Positions 44,871 through 54,346 of a stretch of DNA of 64,000 nt are shown piece by piece. Numbering within the stretch: position 1 is the first letter of the stretch; every line of letters begins with the position of its first letter. A model generated the notes under the pieces. It had not been told where the DNA came from and did not search any database. It worked only from the letters and a program-made list of their open reading frames with translations. Source of the stretch: Robiginitomaculum sp. (GTDB lineage Bacteria; Pseudomonadota; Alphaproteobacteria; Caulobacterales; Maricaulaceae); the NCBI GenBank assembly GCA_021776515.1, contig JAJFFS010000008.1, positions 1-64,000 of the forward strand. Direction: 5' to 3'. The translations under genes were made by a program, and so were the position numbers.

Positions 44871-46441
44871 GATGGTTTTGTTATCCGCTTAATCAGTGTC
44901 GCCGTTGAGGGGTCCATACCGTCTGTGTCTGTGTTTTCAAGGCGGTCTTGCAGGTCGAGCGCCACATGCTTGCCCAGTTCCACCCCCCATTGGTCAAACG
45001 GGTTGATACCGCAAAGTACGGCCTGAGCTACGGTTTCATGTTCATAAAAGGCCAGCAATGCGCCCAGGCAAAATGGCGAAAGTTCATCCAGCAACAGTAT
45101 TGTCGAAGGGCGATTGCCGGGGAAGTTCTTATGGGGTTCGGCAGGGTTTTCCGGCGTGCCGGTCATCAAGGCGCGGGACTGGGCCAACATATTGGCCAGC
45201 ACGCCCTTGTGTTGGGCCGGATTGTGTTCCTGATCCCGTACAAAGCCGATAAAATCTACCGGCACCGGTACCGGCCCCTGATGAAGTTGCTGGAAGAAAG
45301 CGTGTTGGGCATTGGTCCCTTCGGTACCAAAAATAACCGGCGAAGCGGCCAGTGTGGCAGGGGTACCATCGGCCTTAACGCTTTTGCCGTTTGATTCCAT
45401 AATCAGCTGTTGCAAATAGGATGGCAGCAAAGCCAGCCGCGTTGCATAGGGGATAATGGCGCGGGCTTGCAAGCCCAGAAAATTACGGTTCCAGAACTGG
45501 ATAAGCGCAGACAAAAGCGGCGCATTGGCGTGCACCGGGGTGTTCAGCGCGTGAGCGTCCATGGCCGCTGCGCCCGCTAATAATTCGTCAAAGGCACCGC
45601 CCGATAGTCCGGCCATAAGGCTTACCCCAACGGCAGACCACAGCGAATAGCGTCCGCCTACCCAGTCGTACATGGCAAAGACGTTGTCCTCGTTGATGCC
45701 AAACGCCTTGATGGCTTCAAGGTTGGAGGAAATGGCGGCTATGTGTTTGGCGGGTGCATCGGCACCCAAATGCTGGACCAGCCAGGCCCGTGCCACATTG
45801 GCATTAGCCAGAGTTTCGCGGGTAGAGAAAGTTTTGGATACCACCACAATCATGGTTGCTTCCGGGTCGCACCCTTCCAGCGCATCGTTTATGTCGGCGG
45901 CGTCAAGATTGGCGGCAAAGCGCACGGTAATGCCGGGTGCCTTATGGCGATGCAGGGCTTGCGCCAGCAGACGCGGCCCCAGATCCGAGCCACCAATACC
46001 GATATGCACCAAAGTGCTGATCGGTCTGCCGGTAATGCCTTTTACTTCGCCAGCCCGAAGTTTGTTGGTAAAGGCCCGCATTTTGGTGCGTTCTGCCTTG
46101 ACCGATTTAGAAATATTTTTGCCCAATGCCATGGCCCCGGCACCATCCGGTGCCCGCAATGCCATATGCTGCGCGGCGCGGCTCTCGGATGTGTTGACCA
46201 CATCGCCCGCCGCCATGGCAGCAAAGAACCCGGTTAAGTTTCTCACCTCAGCCAGTTTCAACAGGCATTCGAGCGTTTCGTTATCAACCTTTTGTTTTGA
46301 AAAGTCAGCAAATATGCCCGGTGCCTGAATACCAAGGTGCGCCATGCGTTGCGACTCATCGCTCAACAGGCTCACCAAAGTGTGTGTTGACAATCGTGCC
46401 GCCAGATCAGAAAGCTCGCCGATGATAGATTTTTCACTCAT
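44867..46441 (-). CDS. pgi: Glucose-6-phosphate isomerase
   Basis: Interconverts glucose-6-phosphate and fructose-6-phosphate. I chose ATG 46441 (MSEKSIIGEL), giving 524 residues; the 56-codon extension in the track reads across the divergent gene and has no family match. Signatures: HIGIGGSDLGPRLL, VVSKTFSTRETLANA, VGGRYSLWSAVGVSL, GTEGTNAQHAFFQQLHQG and CGINPFDQWGVELGK. All active-site regions are intact. It is divergent from a small exported protein, with 28 bases between starts. Confidence 0.95.
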   Translation of the reverse strand: MSEKSIIGELSDLAARLSTHTLVSLLSDESQRMAHLGIQAPGIFADFSKQKVDNETLECLLKLAEVRNLTGFFAAMAAGDVVNTSESRAAQHMALRAPDGAGAMALGKNISKSVKAERTKMRAFTNKLRAGEVKGITGRPISTLVHIGIGGSDLGPRLLAQALHRHKAPGITVRFAANLDAADINDALEGCDPEATMIVVVSKTFSTRETLANANVARAWLVQHLGADAPAKHIAAISSNLEAIKAFGINEDNVFAMYDWVGGRYSLWSAVGVSLMAGLSGGAFDELLAGAAAMDAHALNTPVHANAPLLSALIQFWNRNFLGLQARAIIPYATRLALLPSYLQQLIMESNGKSVKADGTPATLAASPVIFGTEGTNAQHAFFQQLHQGPVPVPVDFIGFVRDQEHNPAQHKGVLANMLAQSRALMTGTPENPAEPHKNFPGNRPSTILLLDELSPFCLGALLAFYEHETVAQAVLCGINPFDQWGVELGKHVALDLQDRLENTDTDGMDPSTATLIKRITKPS

Positions 46442-46469
46442 ACGTCCTTTTCCCGCGCCGGGACCGGCA

Positions 46470-47036
46470 ATGCAAGAGGTGAACAAGGTGTCTCCCAAAG
46501 TTTTTGGCAGGGTTTTTACGGATTTAAGAATTATATATGCCGTTTTTCTGATCGCGCTTTTTGGATTTGCCTCTCCGGTACGCAGCGATGACCTTATGGA
46601 CAATTTCAAGGAATTTCAGATGAGTGCACAGACGCTGGTAGAGGCGGCAGCTGAGGCGACGACAATGGCAAGTGCGCACCCCTTCGCCCCGCCAGAGGCT
46701 TTTGATATGGCAGGCGGCTTTGCCCGTGGCATTATAAACTTTAGCGATCTGGCCAAAGCGTTAAGCGCACAGTTAGAGTTGAATAATGGCCCCAGAGATC
46801 TGCGTTGCATTTATCGGGGCATGGCAGAGGATGCAAAAAAACGTTTGTCTGCGCTACAGCATGCTAAAAATGCCGGCGCGCAGGCGGTGATCCTGAAGGA
46901 TTTGAACGCGCTTTTTTCTGATGCCGTTGAAATAACACCGGCCAGTAAAACCGCCTTGGCAGATCATCATGAGGAAGGGGCAGGACAATGCCCGACAGCG
47001 CCCGGTCAAAAAATAGACAATCTACCCAATCTCTAA
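46470..47036 (+). CDS. Hypothetical exported protein
   Basis: 188 residues from ATG 46470, which gives a clean signal peptide (RIIYAVFLIALFGFASPVRS); the longer track ORF reads back into pgi. The mature part is helical and Ala-rich with a single region of interest (RDLRCIYRGMAEDAKKRL). I recognise no family. It is divergent from pgi and convergent with dsbD, 10 bases from its stop. A periplasmic location is likely; nothing more can be said. Confidence 0.6.
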   Translation: MQEVNKVSPKVFGRVFTDLRIIYAVFLIALFGFASPVRSDDLMDNFKEFQMSAQTLVEAAAEATTMASAHPFAPPEAFDMAGGFARGIINFSDLAKALSAQLELNNGPRDLRCIYRGMAEDAKKRLSALQHAKNAGAQAVILKDLNALFSDAVEITPASKTALADHHEEGAGQCPTAPGQKIDNLPNL

Positions 47037-47046
47037 ATGGGGTGCT

Positions 47047-49092
47047 TTACCGCGCCATAAGGGCATCAATGACCATGCCTTCGGTCAAAAGCTGCGGCAG
47101 AATTTGTGGCTGGGTCACACCCGGATGATAGACAAGGTAAAGCGGTACACCGGCGCGGCCATGGCGTGCCAGTTCCCGGGCAATATCGTCATTGCGGTTG
47201 GTCCAGTCACCCACAAGATAAACAGCGTTTGCTTTTTTGAAGGCGCGGCTGACCTTTTTGCTGGAAAGTGCAAGGCGCTCATTGACCTGACAGGTCACGC
47301 ACCAGCTGGCGGTAAAATCGACAAACACCACATGGCCTTCGGCTTGTAATTCGACGGCCCGCCCCGGTGCCCACACTTGCGGCTCCAGTGCGCTGGCATC
47401 TTTGCCGTTCAGCCCGGACCATAGCACCCAGAGAGTGGCGATAAGGGCGATAACGGCGCTGATTTTACCCGCACGTTCACCCTTGGCGGCCCACACCGCA
47501 AAGGCGATAAGCACCATGGCCGCCAAAACGGCGGCAACACCGATGGAGCCCGCCTGACCATCCAGCACCCAGACCAGCCACACAGCAGCAGCAAACATGG
47601 GAAAGGCCATCAATTGGCCAAAACGCACCATCCAGTCGCCGGGCTTGGGCAGCAAGCGCAAAAGCGCCGGGAAAAAGCTAAGGGCAAAAAATGGCGCACC
47701 GAAACCAAGACCTAAAGCCGCAAACACAGCCATGGTGATGCCGGGTCCCTGAGTTAATGTATAACCAAGCGCCCAGCCCATAGCCGGGGCCGTGCAGGGG
47801 GACGCCACCACCACCGCCAGAACGCCGGTGAAAAATGCGCCGGTATTACCGCCCGCACCCGCCAGTTCACTGCCTAGCCCCATCATGCGTTCGCCAAAAT
47901 GCATAAAGCCCAGCAGCATCAGGCCCAGAATGAAGAACAACAGTGCCAAAGCGGCAACAAAGGGCGGGAATTGCAATTGAAAGCCCCAGCCAATTTGCTG
48001 GCCCGAAGCCTTTAGCGCAATAAGAAGTCCACCAAGCGCCATAAATGAAATCAGCACACCAGCCAGAAACAAAATTCCGTGGCGACGGATTTCACTGGCC
48101 TCATCGTGGGCGCGGGTGACAAACCCCATGGCTTTCATGGAGAGGACCGGAAATACGCAAGGCATCAAATTAAGGATCACACCGCCAATAAAAGCAAATA
48201 AAAGCGCCTGAATTAACGCTGCGCCGCTTTGAGCCTCTGGTTCTGTACCGGGCATGGTATCCGCACCAGTACCCGCCAGCGCGACACCGGGATGCACGGT
48301 AAGGGAGACCGCCTTGTCGCCAAGGGCCAAAACGCCCTCTATCGGCCCGTTTAAGCCTTTTTTGGCCCGATAGCCCGGCTTGGTCCACAAGGTAAAGCCC
48401 TCTGGCCCCCGCGATAGTAATTGCGGTTCGGCATGGCGGACGGCGCCGGTATCAATGGGGAAAAAGTAGGCGGTTTTCACGTTTTTCAAACCCGGCCCGG
48501 CGAAGCTATAGGTCAGGGTTTCACCTTTTAGGCTCGCCCCTGTTTGAATACTGCTGTCAGGCGCTGCCATTTTAGCCAGGGCATCTTGCGCCGTCTCGTG
48601 CCATTTTGAGTTGGGTGTGGTTGTTTCCCCGGTTTGCACGGTGAAGGTGAAATGGCCTTCTTCGGGAATGCAAATATCTTCGCAAATCAGCCAGGTAGCA
48701 TGGGCGGCAAAGGTAAGCGTTTGCCCCAATGCCAGATCAGCGGCGGCATGCAAAGGCACAGTGTAAATTGCCTCATCTTCATAACCATAATTGACCAATG
48801 GTCCCAGCGCGATTGTTTGGGGCACGGGCCATTGAATATCGCCTGCCGTAATGCCGGTCGGTAATGTCCAATGAATGCGGGTGGGTTCGCCCGCATCGCC
48901 CGGATTAATCCAGTATGTGTGCCAATGTTCACGAAGGTCCATTTTCAGGACGGCATTAAAGCTGTCGCCGGGCGCAATGGTCGTAACATCGGCCTCTAAT
49001 TGCGCGGTCGCATTTTCCGTCGTGGCGGTGCTGGCAAGGGCGGGCGCACCCCCAAAGGTTAGCAAGGCAAACAGGGCCAATAAAACGCGCAT
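47047..49092 (-). CDS. dsbD: Thiol:disulfide interchange protein DsbD
   Basis: Carries electrons from cytoplasmic thioredoxin across the inner membrane to periplasmic disulfide reductases. 681 residues from ATG 49092, 10 bases after GGAG; the track start is 7 codons earlier. There is a signal peptide (LLALFALLTFGGAPALA), an N-terminal periplasmic domain with CEDICIPEEG, eight-helix membrane part with LNLMPCVFPVLSMKAMG and VVASPCTAPAMGWAL (the two membrane Cys), and a C-terminal thioredoxin domain with FTASWCVTCQVNE. All three redox pairs are visible. Confidence 0.93.
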   Translation of the reverse strand: MRVLLALFALLTFGGAPALASTATTENATAQLEADVTTIAPGDSFNAVLKMDLREHWHTYWINPGDAGEPTRIHWTLPTGITAGDIQWPVPQTIALGPLVNYGYEDEAIYTVPLHAAADLALGQTLTFAAHATWLICEDICIPEEGHFTFTVQTGETTTPNSKWHETAQDALAKMAAPDSSIQTGASLKGETLTYSFAGPGLKNVKTAYFFPIDTGAVRHAEPQLLSRGPEGFTLWTKPGYRAKKGLNGPIEGVLALGDKAVSLTVHPGVALAGTGADTMPGTEPEAQSGAALIQALLFAFIGGVILNLMPCVFPVLSMKAMGFVTRAHDEASEIRRHGILFLAGVLISFMALGGLLIALKASGQQIGWGFQLQFPPFVAALALLFFILGLMLLGFMHFGERMMGLGSELAGAGGNTGAFFTGVLAVVVASPCTAPAMGWALGYTLTQGPGITMAVFAALGLGFGAPFFALSFFPALLRLLPKPGDWMVRFGQLMAFPMFAAAVWLVWVLDGQAGSIGVAAVLAAMVLIAFAVWAAKGERAGKISAVIALIATLWVLWSGLNGKDASALEPQVWAPGRAVELQAEGHVVFVDFTASWCVTCQVNERLALSSKKVSRAFKKANAVYLVGDWTNRNDDIARELARHGRAGVPLYLVYHPGVTQPQILPQLLTEGMVIDALMAR

Positions 49093-49180
49093 GAATAAAA
49101 CTCCAAAGGTCAATTTACGCCCTATAGCGCCTGCGTACCCCTATGGGCAGACCCCCTCGCGCTTTTGTGAGGGTAAACGC

Positions 49181-50785
49181 CTATTTCTTTACCAGATCAC
49201 CTGCCAGTGCCTGCTTGATAAGCGCTATGGTCTCGCTCACGCCATAAATGGCAATGAACGAACCAAACCGTGGCCCCTGACTTTGCCCCAGCAAAATTTC
49301 ATACAAAGCCTGAAACCACAGGCGCAAATTTTCAAATTCGTGGGCCTTGCCCACGGCAAAAACAAGGTTTTGCAATTCCTTGGCATCTGTCTCTGCTTCG
49401 TGTTCACGCAATTGCCCGGCAAGGTCGGTTAACGCCGCACGTTCCTTGTCGTCGGGTGCGCGATAGGTTTTGGTTGGTTTAACAAAATCCTCGTAATAAC
49501 GAACCGCATACCCTGCCAGATGATCTAAAAGAGGGTGTGTTGTTGATGAAGCCTCCGGGGCATAGCGCGAAATAAAACCCCACAGCGCTTCCTTGTTCTC
49601 GACATTGGCGGCGCTGACCAGATTAAGCAAAAGCGCAAACGAGATGGGCGAGTTGTGCTCAGGCACGTCGCCATTATGGATATGCCAGACCGGGTTGGCG
49701 AGTTGCTGTGTAGCATCCTGATCCGGATAGGCGGCCAGATGTTGCAGATATTCATCCACCGCTTTGGGGATCACATCGAAATACAGCTTTTTGGCTACGC
49801 GGGGTTTTTGGAACTGATACAGCGACAGGCTTTCCTGCGGCGCATAAGCCAGCCATTGCTCGACAGAAATACCATTGCCCTTGGATTTGGATATTTTTTC
49901 GCCTTTTTCATCCAGAAACAACTCATAGACATATTGCGCCGGGGCACGCACGCCCAAAATGCGGCAGATTTTGGAATAAATCGGTGCGTTATCCTGATGG
50001 TCCTTGCCGAACATTTCAAAATCGACGCCCAGTGCCGCCCAGCGCATGCCAAAGTCCGGCTTCCATTGCAGCTTGGTTTGCCCGCCGGTGACAGCGATGG
50101 TGACCTCGGTGCCGTCTTCATCATCAAAAGTGATGGTGCCGGCCTTGGCGTCCACAGACTTCATCGGCACATAAAGCACCCGGCCGGTTTTGGGCGAGAT
50201 GGGCAGAAACGGTGAGTAAGTGGCCTGACGTTCCGCGCCCAATGAGGGCAGCATTACCGCCATGATCTCATCAAATTTCTCCAACGCCCGCAAGAGCATC
50301 GCATCATATACGCCGGATTTATAAAGTTCTGTCGCTGAAAGAAATTCATACTCAAAACCGAAGCTGTCGAGAAAGGATCTAAGGCGGGCATTATTATGGT
50401 GGGCGAAGCTTTCATACTCATTGGAAAACGGATCTGGCACAGCCGTCAGCGGCTTGCCCAAATGAGCAGCCAGGATTTCCTGATTAGGCACATTGCCAGG
50501 GATTTTACGCATCCCGTCCATATCATCGGAAACGCAGATCATCCGGGTGGGGGTTTTATTATCCGTCAACACATGAAAGGCATGACGCACCATGGAGGTG
50601 CGCACCACTTCACCAAAGGTGCCGATGTGTGGCAGGCCCGACGGGCCATAGCCGGTTTCAAATACCACGGGACCTTGCTTGGGCTGACCAGCTTTTTCCA
50701 TTTGCTCCAGTCGTTTGAGAAGCGCACGGGCTTGCTCGAAGGGCCAGGCTTTGGCAGATGCGGCGAGGGCGGCGATGTCAGACAT
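49181..50785 (-). CDS. lysK: Lysyl-tRNA synthetase, class I
   Basis: Class I LysRS, the form typical of archaea and alphaproteobacteria, not related to the common class II enzyme. 534 residues from ATG 50785 ([19 protein letters not shown]). The HIGH equivalent is [14 protein letters not shown], and the KMSKS equivalent is [15 protein letters not shown]. The C-terminal helical anticodon region ends with [22 protein letters not shown]. No class II lysS is in the window. Confidence 0.96.
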   Translation of the reverse strand: MSDIAALAASAKAWPFEQARALLKRLEQMEKAGQPKQGPVVFETGYGPSGLPHIGTFGEVVRTSMVRHAFHVLTDNKTPTRMICVSDDMDGMRKIPGNVPNQEILAAHLGKPLTAVPDPFSNEYESFAHHNNARLRSFLDSFGFEYEFLSATELYKSGVYDAMLLRALEKFDEIMAVMLPSLGAERQATYSPFLPISPKTGRVLYVPMKSVDAKAGTITFDDEDGTEVTIAVTGGQTKLQWKPDFGMRWAALGVDFEMFGKDHQDNAPIYSKICRILGVRAPAQYVYELFLDEKGEKISKSKGNGISVEQWLAYAPQESLSLYQFQKPRVAKKLYFDVIPKAVDEYLQHLAAYPDQDATQQLANPVWHIHNGDVPEHNSPISFALLLNLVSAANVENKEALWGFISRYAPEASSTTHPLLDHLAGYAVRYYEDFVKPTKTYRAPDDKERAALTDLAGQLREHEAETDAKELQNLVFAVGKAHEFENLRLWFQALYEILLGQSQGPRFGSFIAIYGVSETIALIKQALAGDLVKK

Positions 50786-50865
50786 GAATAAGGTTCCCGG
50801 TTTAAGTGCCCGGGGTAAACATGCCATGCGATATGGTCAAGCGTTCAAGGGCATGGGTTAGCTTT

Positions 50866-51144
50866 TTACCGCCAATCCTCACGGCTATGGCGAACGCGGA
50901 TGATCGAAATCTGATTATGTTTGATCGTATATATAATAACGTGGGAACCATAAGAGCATACGCGCACGGCTGGCGATAATTCTGAACGCTCCCGGTAGAG
51001 TGTTGGGTTCTTAGCAATTTTCTCAAAACTCTCAAACAACCCTAATGAATACGCCTCCGCTTGCAGAACACCAAAATTTACTACACCTACCGCGTATAAA
51101 CGGATAATATCGGCCTTAGCCAATTCACTTATTTCATAGCCCAT
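50866..51144 (-). CDS. parE: ParE/RelE-superfamily toxin
   Basis: 92 residues. YEISELAKADIIRLYAVGVVNFG at the N-terminus, ESFEKIAKNPTLYRERSEL in the middle and HVIIYTIKHNQISIIRVRHSREDW at the end match ParE. ParE toxins usually poison DNA gyrase. The gene starts 3 bases after the ParD stop in a standard antitoxin-first operon. It lies between lysK and nfuA in an otherwise housekeeping stretch, so it is probably a mobile addition. Confidence 0.9.
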   Translation of the reverse strand: MGYEISELAKADIIRLYAVGVVNFGVLQAEAYSLGLFESFEKIAKNPTLYRERSELSPAVRVCSYGSHVIIYTIKHNQISIIRVRHSREDWR

Positions 51145-51147
51145 AGC

Positions 51148-51399
51148 CTAGACGTCTACACCAGCACTTTTCCGTGCTTCTTCCATAATCTGTTCCGGAG
51201 TTCGGTCACTGATCCCGCTTTCAATGCCTTCTGTTACCAGTTTTTGCATGTTGGCAATTTTTTGCGCCCGCTCCTGGTCACGGCGGATGAGATCGCGAAG
51301 ATATTCACTATCATTGGTAAAATCCCCGTCCGCTATGCGGGACTTGATCCACGCTCCTTGCTGATCAGTTACGGTGATGGTTTTTCGCAAAGTTGCCAT
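51148..51399 (-). CDS. parD: ParD-type antitoxin
   Basis: 83 residues from ATG 51399 (MATLRKTITVTDQQGAWIK). The N-terminal ribbon-helix-helix (RKTITVTDQQ, then FTNDSEYLRDLIRRDQ) binds DNA and the C-terminal tail wraps the toxin. It would autoregulate the pair. It is divergent from nfuA across about 170 bases of AT-rich DNA that should hold its operator. Confidence 0.9.
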   Translation of the reverse strand: MATLRKTITVTDQQGAWIKSRIADGDFTNDSEYLRDLIRRDQERAQKIANMQKLVTEGIESGISDRTPEQIMEEARKSAGVDV

Positions 51400-51569
51400 T
51401 CTAGTCTCCAAAAACAAACATCATACTATTGGTGCTATATAGCATATTTTGTTGTGATTGCCAATTTCACATTATGTGTTGATCTTCCACATCTTACCCT
51501 TGAAGCTCCACTGGTCTCACGCCATTTCTATGGATAGAATATCGGCACCAAGAGAAACAGAGAAAAAAT

Positions 51570-52133
51570 ATGTTTATTGAAACCCAGTCCACACCAAACC
51601 CGGCGACGCTGAAATTTATGCCCGGGCGCGAGGTCTCTCCGGCGGGAATGCATGATTTTCGGGATGCCGAAGCGGCAAAGGCATCTCCGCTGGCGCAGGT
51701 GTTGTTTGCGCAAGATGGCGTTCGCGGTGTTTTTCTGGGGCCGGACTTTATCGCCATCACCAAAGATGAAGCCCATGAATGGCCGCACTTAAAACCTGCG
51801 CTTTTGGGGGCGATTATGGATCATTTTCAGTCTGGCGCACCGGTGCTTGGCGGCGAAAATGCGGATGCAGATGAAGAGGAATACGAGGGCGAGGCCGCCG
51901 AAATTGTGGCCCAGATCAAGGAATTGATCGACACCCGTGTGCGCCCGGCGGTGGCTCGTGATGGTGGCGACATTGTTTTTCAGCGTTTTGACGTTGCCAG
52001 TGGTCTGGTTTATTTACACATGCGCGGGGCGTGTGCCGGTTGCCCCTCTTCCTCGATGACATTGAAACATGGTATCGAGAATTTGTTGAAACATTATGTG
52101 CCTGAGGTCAGTGCCGTCGAACAGGCTTATTAG
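51570..52133 (+). CDS. nfuA: Iron-sulfur carrier NfuA-type protein
   Basis: 187 residues. The N-terminal Nfu_N domain (MFIETQSTPNPATLKFMPG) is followed by an acidic linker and a C-terminal NifU domain with the cluster-binding CxxC, GACAGCPSSSMTLKHGIE. It delivers iron-sulfur clusters to apo-proteins. It is the first gene of the long series that leads through tsaB, rimI and a Fur-family gene to miaB, itself an iron-sulfur enzyme. Confidence 0.94.
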   Translation: MFIETQSTPNPATLKFMPGREVSPAGMHDFRDAEAAKASPLAQVLFAQDGVRGVFLGPDFIAITKDEAHEWPHLKPALLGAIMDHFQSGAPVLGGENADADEEEYEGEAAEIVAQIKELIDTRVRPAVARDGGDIVFQRFDVASGLVYLHMRGACAGCPSSSMTLKHGIENLLKHYVPEVSAVEQAY

Positions 52134-52148
52134 ACTATGGAGCCAACT

Positions 52149-52751
52149 ATGTCCGACCCTCTTGCCGATCTAACCTTTGACCAGCTTTTTCGCAAAGCCC
52201 GAACCGCCAATGCCTGGCAGGACAGGGATGTGCCCGAAGTTATGGTGCGGGCTGTTTATGATTTAATGAAATGGGGAGCCACCAGCGCCAATATATGCCC
52301 GGCGCGGTTTTTGTGGATACATTCTGATGCCGCCAAGGCGCAGCTAAAGCCTCATTTGATGGAAGGCAATGTTCCCAAGGTGTTAAGTGCGCCGTGGACG
52401 GTTATTATTGCCTGGGATGGAAAATTTGAAGACAAGGTGCCGGAACTTTTCCCCCATAACCCGGAGGCCAAAGACTGGTTTTCTGACCCGGAGGCTCATT
52501 TTGATGCCGCCTTTCGTAATGGCACATTGCAAGGGGCGTATCTGATGCTGGCCGCGCGGGCGCTGGGGCTGGATTGCGGGCCGATGTCGGGTTTTGATAA
52601 TGATGCTGTGGATGCTGAATTTTTTGCTGTGGACAAAAAAATGAAAAACTGGAAGTCAAATTTCATTTGTTCCATCGGTTATGGTGATGATTCGGCGCTT
52701 TTCCCGCGCTCACCTCGCCTCGCCTTTGATGATGCCTGTACCGTACTCTGA
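52149..52751 (+). CDS. Nitroreductase family protein (RutE/malonic semialdehyde reductase-like)
   Basis: 200 residues from ATG 52149, 6 bases after GGAG; the track's ATG 52137 has no such site. The pattern [35 protein letters not shown] and GALxL-type [27 protein letters not shown] matches the FMN-dependent RutE/HadB group. In E. coli RutE reduces malonic semialdehyde from uracil breakdown; no other rut genes are here, so the substrate is open. Confidence 0.85.
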   Translation: MSDPLADLTFDQLFRKARTANAWQDRDVPEVMVRAVYDLMKWGATSANICPARFLWIHSDAAKAQLKPHLMEGNVPKVLSAPWTVIIAWDGKFEDKVPELFPHNPEAKDWFSDPEAHFDAAFRNGTLQGAYLMLAARALGLDCGPMSGFDNDAVDAEFFAVDKKMKNWKSNFICSIGYGDDSALFPRSPRLAFDDACTVL

Positions 52752-52762
52752 ATGTGCACACG

Positions 52763-53419
52763 ATGGCACTTTTACTGATTGATACCAGCACCGCCCGTTG
52801 TGCTGTTCTTGTGCGGGTGGACGGGAAAACCATCCAGACAATTGAAATTGGTGTACGCGGGCAGGATGCCCGTCTGGCCCCCATGGTACGCGAAATTCTG
52901 GCTAAGGCAGAACTTGCCCCAAAAGACATTACCCGAATTGGCGTTGTTATCGGTCCCGGTGCCTTTACCGGGGTGCGCATTGGTGTTGCCTTTGCTCGTG
53001 GATTGGGGCTGGCGCTGGATATACCAGTAAGCGGAATTAATGCCCTGGATGTTTTTGCGCTGGGTTGCGGCGATAAGGAATATACCGCCGGGGTGTGCGA
53101 TATTGGCCGGGGTGAGACGGCCTTTCGTCTGGCGCGTGCCGGTGTTTTAGAGGGCCGTTATGGAACGGCTGCCACCCAAGAAGCTATCACGAAAATCCGT
53201 AGCTTCGGGATGGATAAAACGGTTTATCTGGCGGGGTCTGCGGCGCACCAGATCAGCGGTGATAGCTTGCATGATACCGGACAGCATGATCTGGATATGG
53301 CCCGTATTGCCGATTTTCTGCTCGCAGACGAATTACCGGATTTAGACGCTTTTCCCTGGTATCACCGCCCACCGGACGCCAAGTTGCCTGCCAAAGTATC
53401 GGGTGGCATTACCTCGTGA
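52763..53419 (+). CDS. tsaB: tRNA t6A biosynthesis protein TsaB
   Basis: 218 residues from ATG 52763; GTG 52754 is 3 codons earlier. The ASKHA-type fold opens with LLLIDTSTARCAVLV, and GVVIGPGAFTGVRIGVAFARGL is the family signature. TsaB is the non-catalytic dimer partner of TsaD in threonylcarbamoyl transfer. It overlaps rimI by four bases (GTGA), the usual arrangement. It works in the same pathway as TsaC, encoded at about 41 kb. Confidence 0.93.
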   Translation: MALLLIDTSTARCAVLVRVDGKTIQTIEIGVRGQDARLAPMVREILAKAELAPKDITRIGVVIGPGAFTGVRIGVAFARGLGLALDIPVSGINALDVFALGCGDKEYTAGVCDIGRGETAFRLARAGVLEGRYGTAATQEAITKIRSFGMDKTVYLAGSAAHQISGDSLHDTGQHDLDMARIADFLLADELPDLDAFPWYHRPPDAKLPAKVSGGITS

Positions 53420-53856
53420 ATGCGCCGTTGATCAAAGCGGCCAGCACAAAAGATGTCAGCATATTAGCTCATTTGCACACGGCCTGTTTTAACCCAGCAT
53501 GGGATGAAGCAGCCATGCAATCTTTATTTGATAATGGGGCAAAGGCGTGGCTTGGGTATGCTGATGACAAGGTTTGCGGCTTGGCCATTATCCGTATGGC
53601 TGTTGATGAAGCAGAGCTGTTAAGTCTTGCTGTTTTACCAGATATCCGCCAACAAGGACTGGGGCGCATACTTTTGAATAGCGTTTTAGAAGCGGCCCAA
53701 AAAAATGGAGCCAGCACAATCTTTTTAGAAGTAGCGCACAGCAACACACCGGCGTGCCGGCTTTATGGAACCGCCGGTTTTGAGCGCGTTGGCATACGCG
53801 CCCGTTATTATGCCAATGGGGACGATGCGCTTGTTTTTAAACGCGCACTGGTGTGA
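53416..53856 (+). CDS. rimI: Ribosomal-protein-alanine N-acetyltransferase-like GNAT
   Basis: 146 residues from GTG 53416. The GNAT acetyl-CoA loop is LPDIRQQGLGRILLNSVLEAA, followed by IFLEVAHSNTPACRLYGTAGFERVGIRARYY, the RimI pattern. RimI acetylates the N-terminus of ribosomal protein S18 in E. coli. The position after tsaB supports the name. Confidence 0.9.
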   Translation: MNAPLIKAASTKDVSILAHLHTACFNPAWDEAAMQSLFDNGAKAWLGYADDKVCGLAIIRMAVDEAELLSLAVLPDIRQQGLGRILLNSVLEAAQKNGASTIFLEVAHSNTPACRLYGTAGFERVGIRARYYANGDDALVFKRALV

Positions 53857-53920
53857 TCATCTGGCCATCGGGGATGGACAAAGATATGTTTTGACACCAG
53901 TAAAGAGAGACAATTGTTTT

Positions 53921-54343
53921 ATGGGAGCTTACGTGCCAAACCGCCTTGAAGAACAGTGTGCGCAAAAAGGTATGCGCATGACCGAACAGCGCCGGATTAT
54001 TGCCCAGGTGCTCAGTAGCGCCGAAGACCACCCGGATGCCGAAGAGCTGTATGCCCGGGCCCGGGCGCTGGACCCTAATATGTCTTTGGCAACCGTTTAT
54101 CGCACTGTGCGGCTTTTTGAAGAGGTTGGTGTTATCGCCCGCCATGATTTTGGTGATGGCCGTGCCCGTTTTGAGGAACTTCCAGACGACCATCATGACC
54201 ATCTGATTGATGTCAAAACCGGTGAAGTTATCGAATTTGTTGATAAAGAAATTGAAAAACTGCAAGAAAAAATTGCCAAAAGACTTGGTTATAAACTGGT
54301 CGATCACCGCCTTGAGCTTTACGGCAAAAGGGATAAGTCCTGA
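53921..54343 (+). CDS. Fur-family metal regulator (Fur/Mur type)
   Basis: 140 residues from ATG 53921 (MGAYVPNRLEEQCAQKGMRM); the track's ORF begins 52 codons earlier inside rimI. The winged helix includes MTEQRRIIAQVLSSAEDHPD and LATVYRTVRLFEEVGVI. The metal-binding HDFGDGRARFEELPDDHHDHLID segment and the C-terminal dimer part follow. In alphaproteobacteria the protein in this position is often a manganese-sensing Mur or an iron-sensing Fur; I cannot separate these by sequence. The next gene, miaB, starts 3 bases after the stop. Confidence 0.9.
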   Translation: MGAYVPNRLEEQCAQKGMRMTEQRRIIAQVLSSAEDHPDAEELYARARALDPNMSLATVYRTVRLFEEVGVIARHDFGDGRARFEELPDDHHDHLIDVKTGEVIEFVDKEIEKLQEKIAKRLGYKLVDHRLELYGKRDKS

Positions 54344-54346
54344 CCG

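Noticed and set aside
46442-46609. 56-codon N-terminal extension of pgi
   Set aside because: It crosses the divergent gene's start region and has no similarity to the Pgi family. ATG 46441 gives a normal N-terminus.
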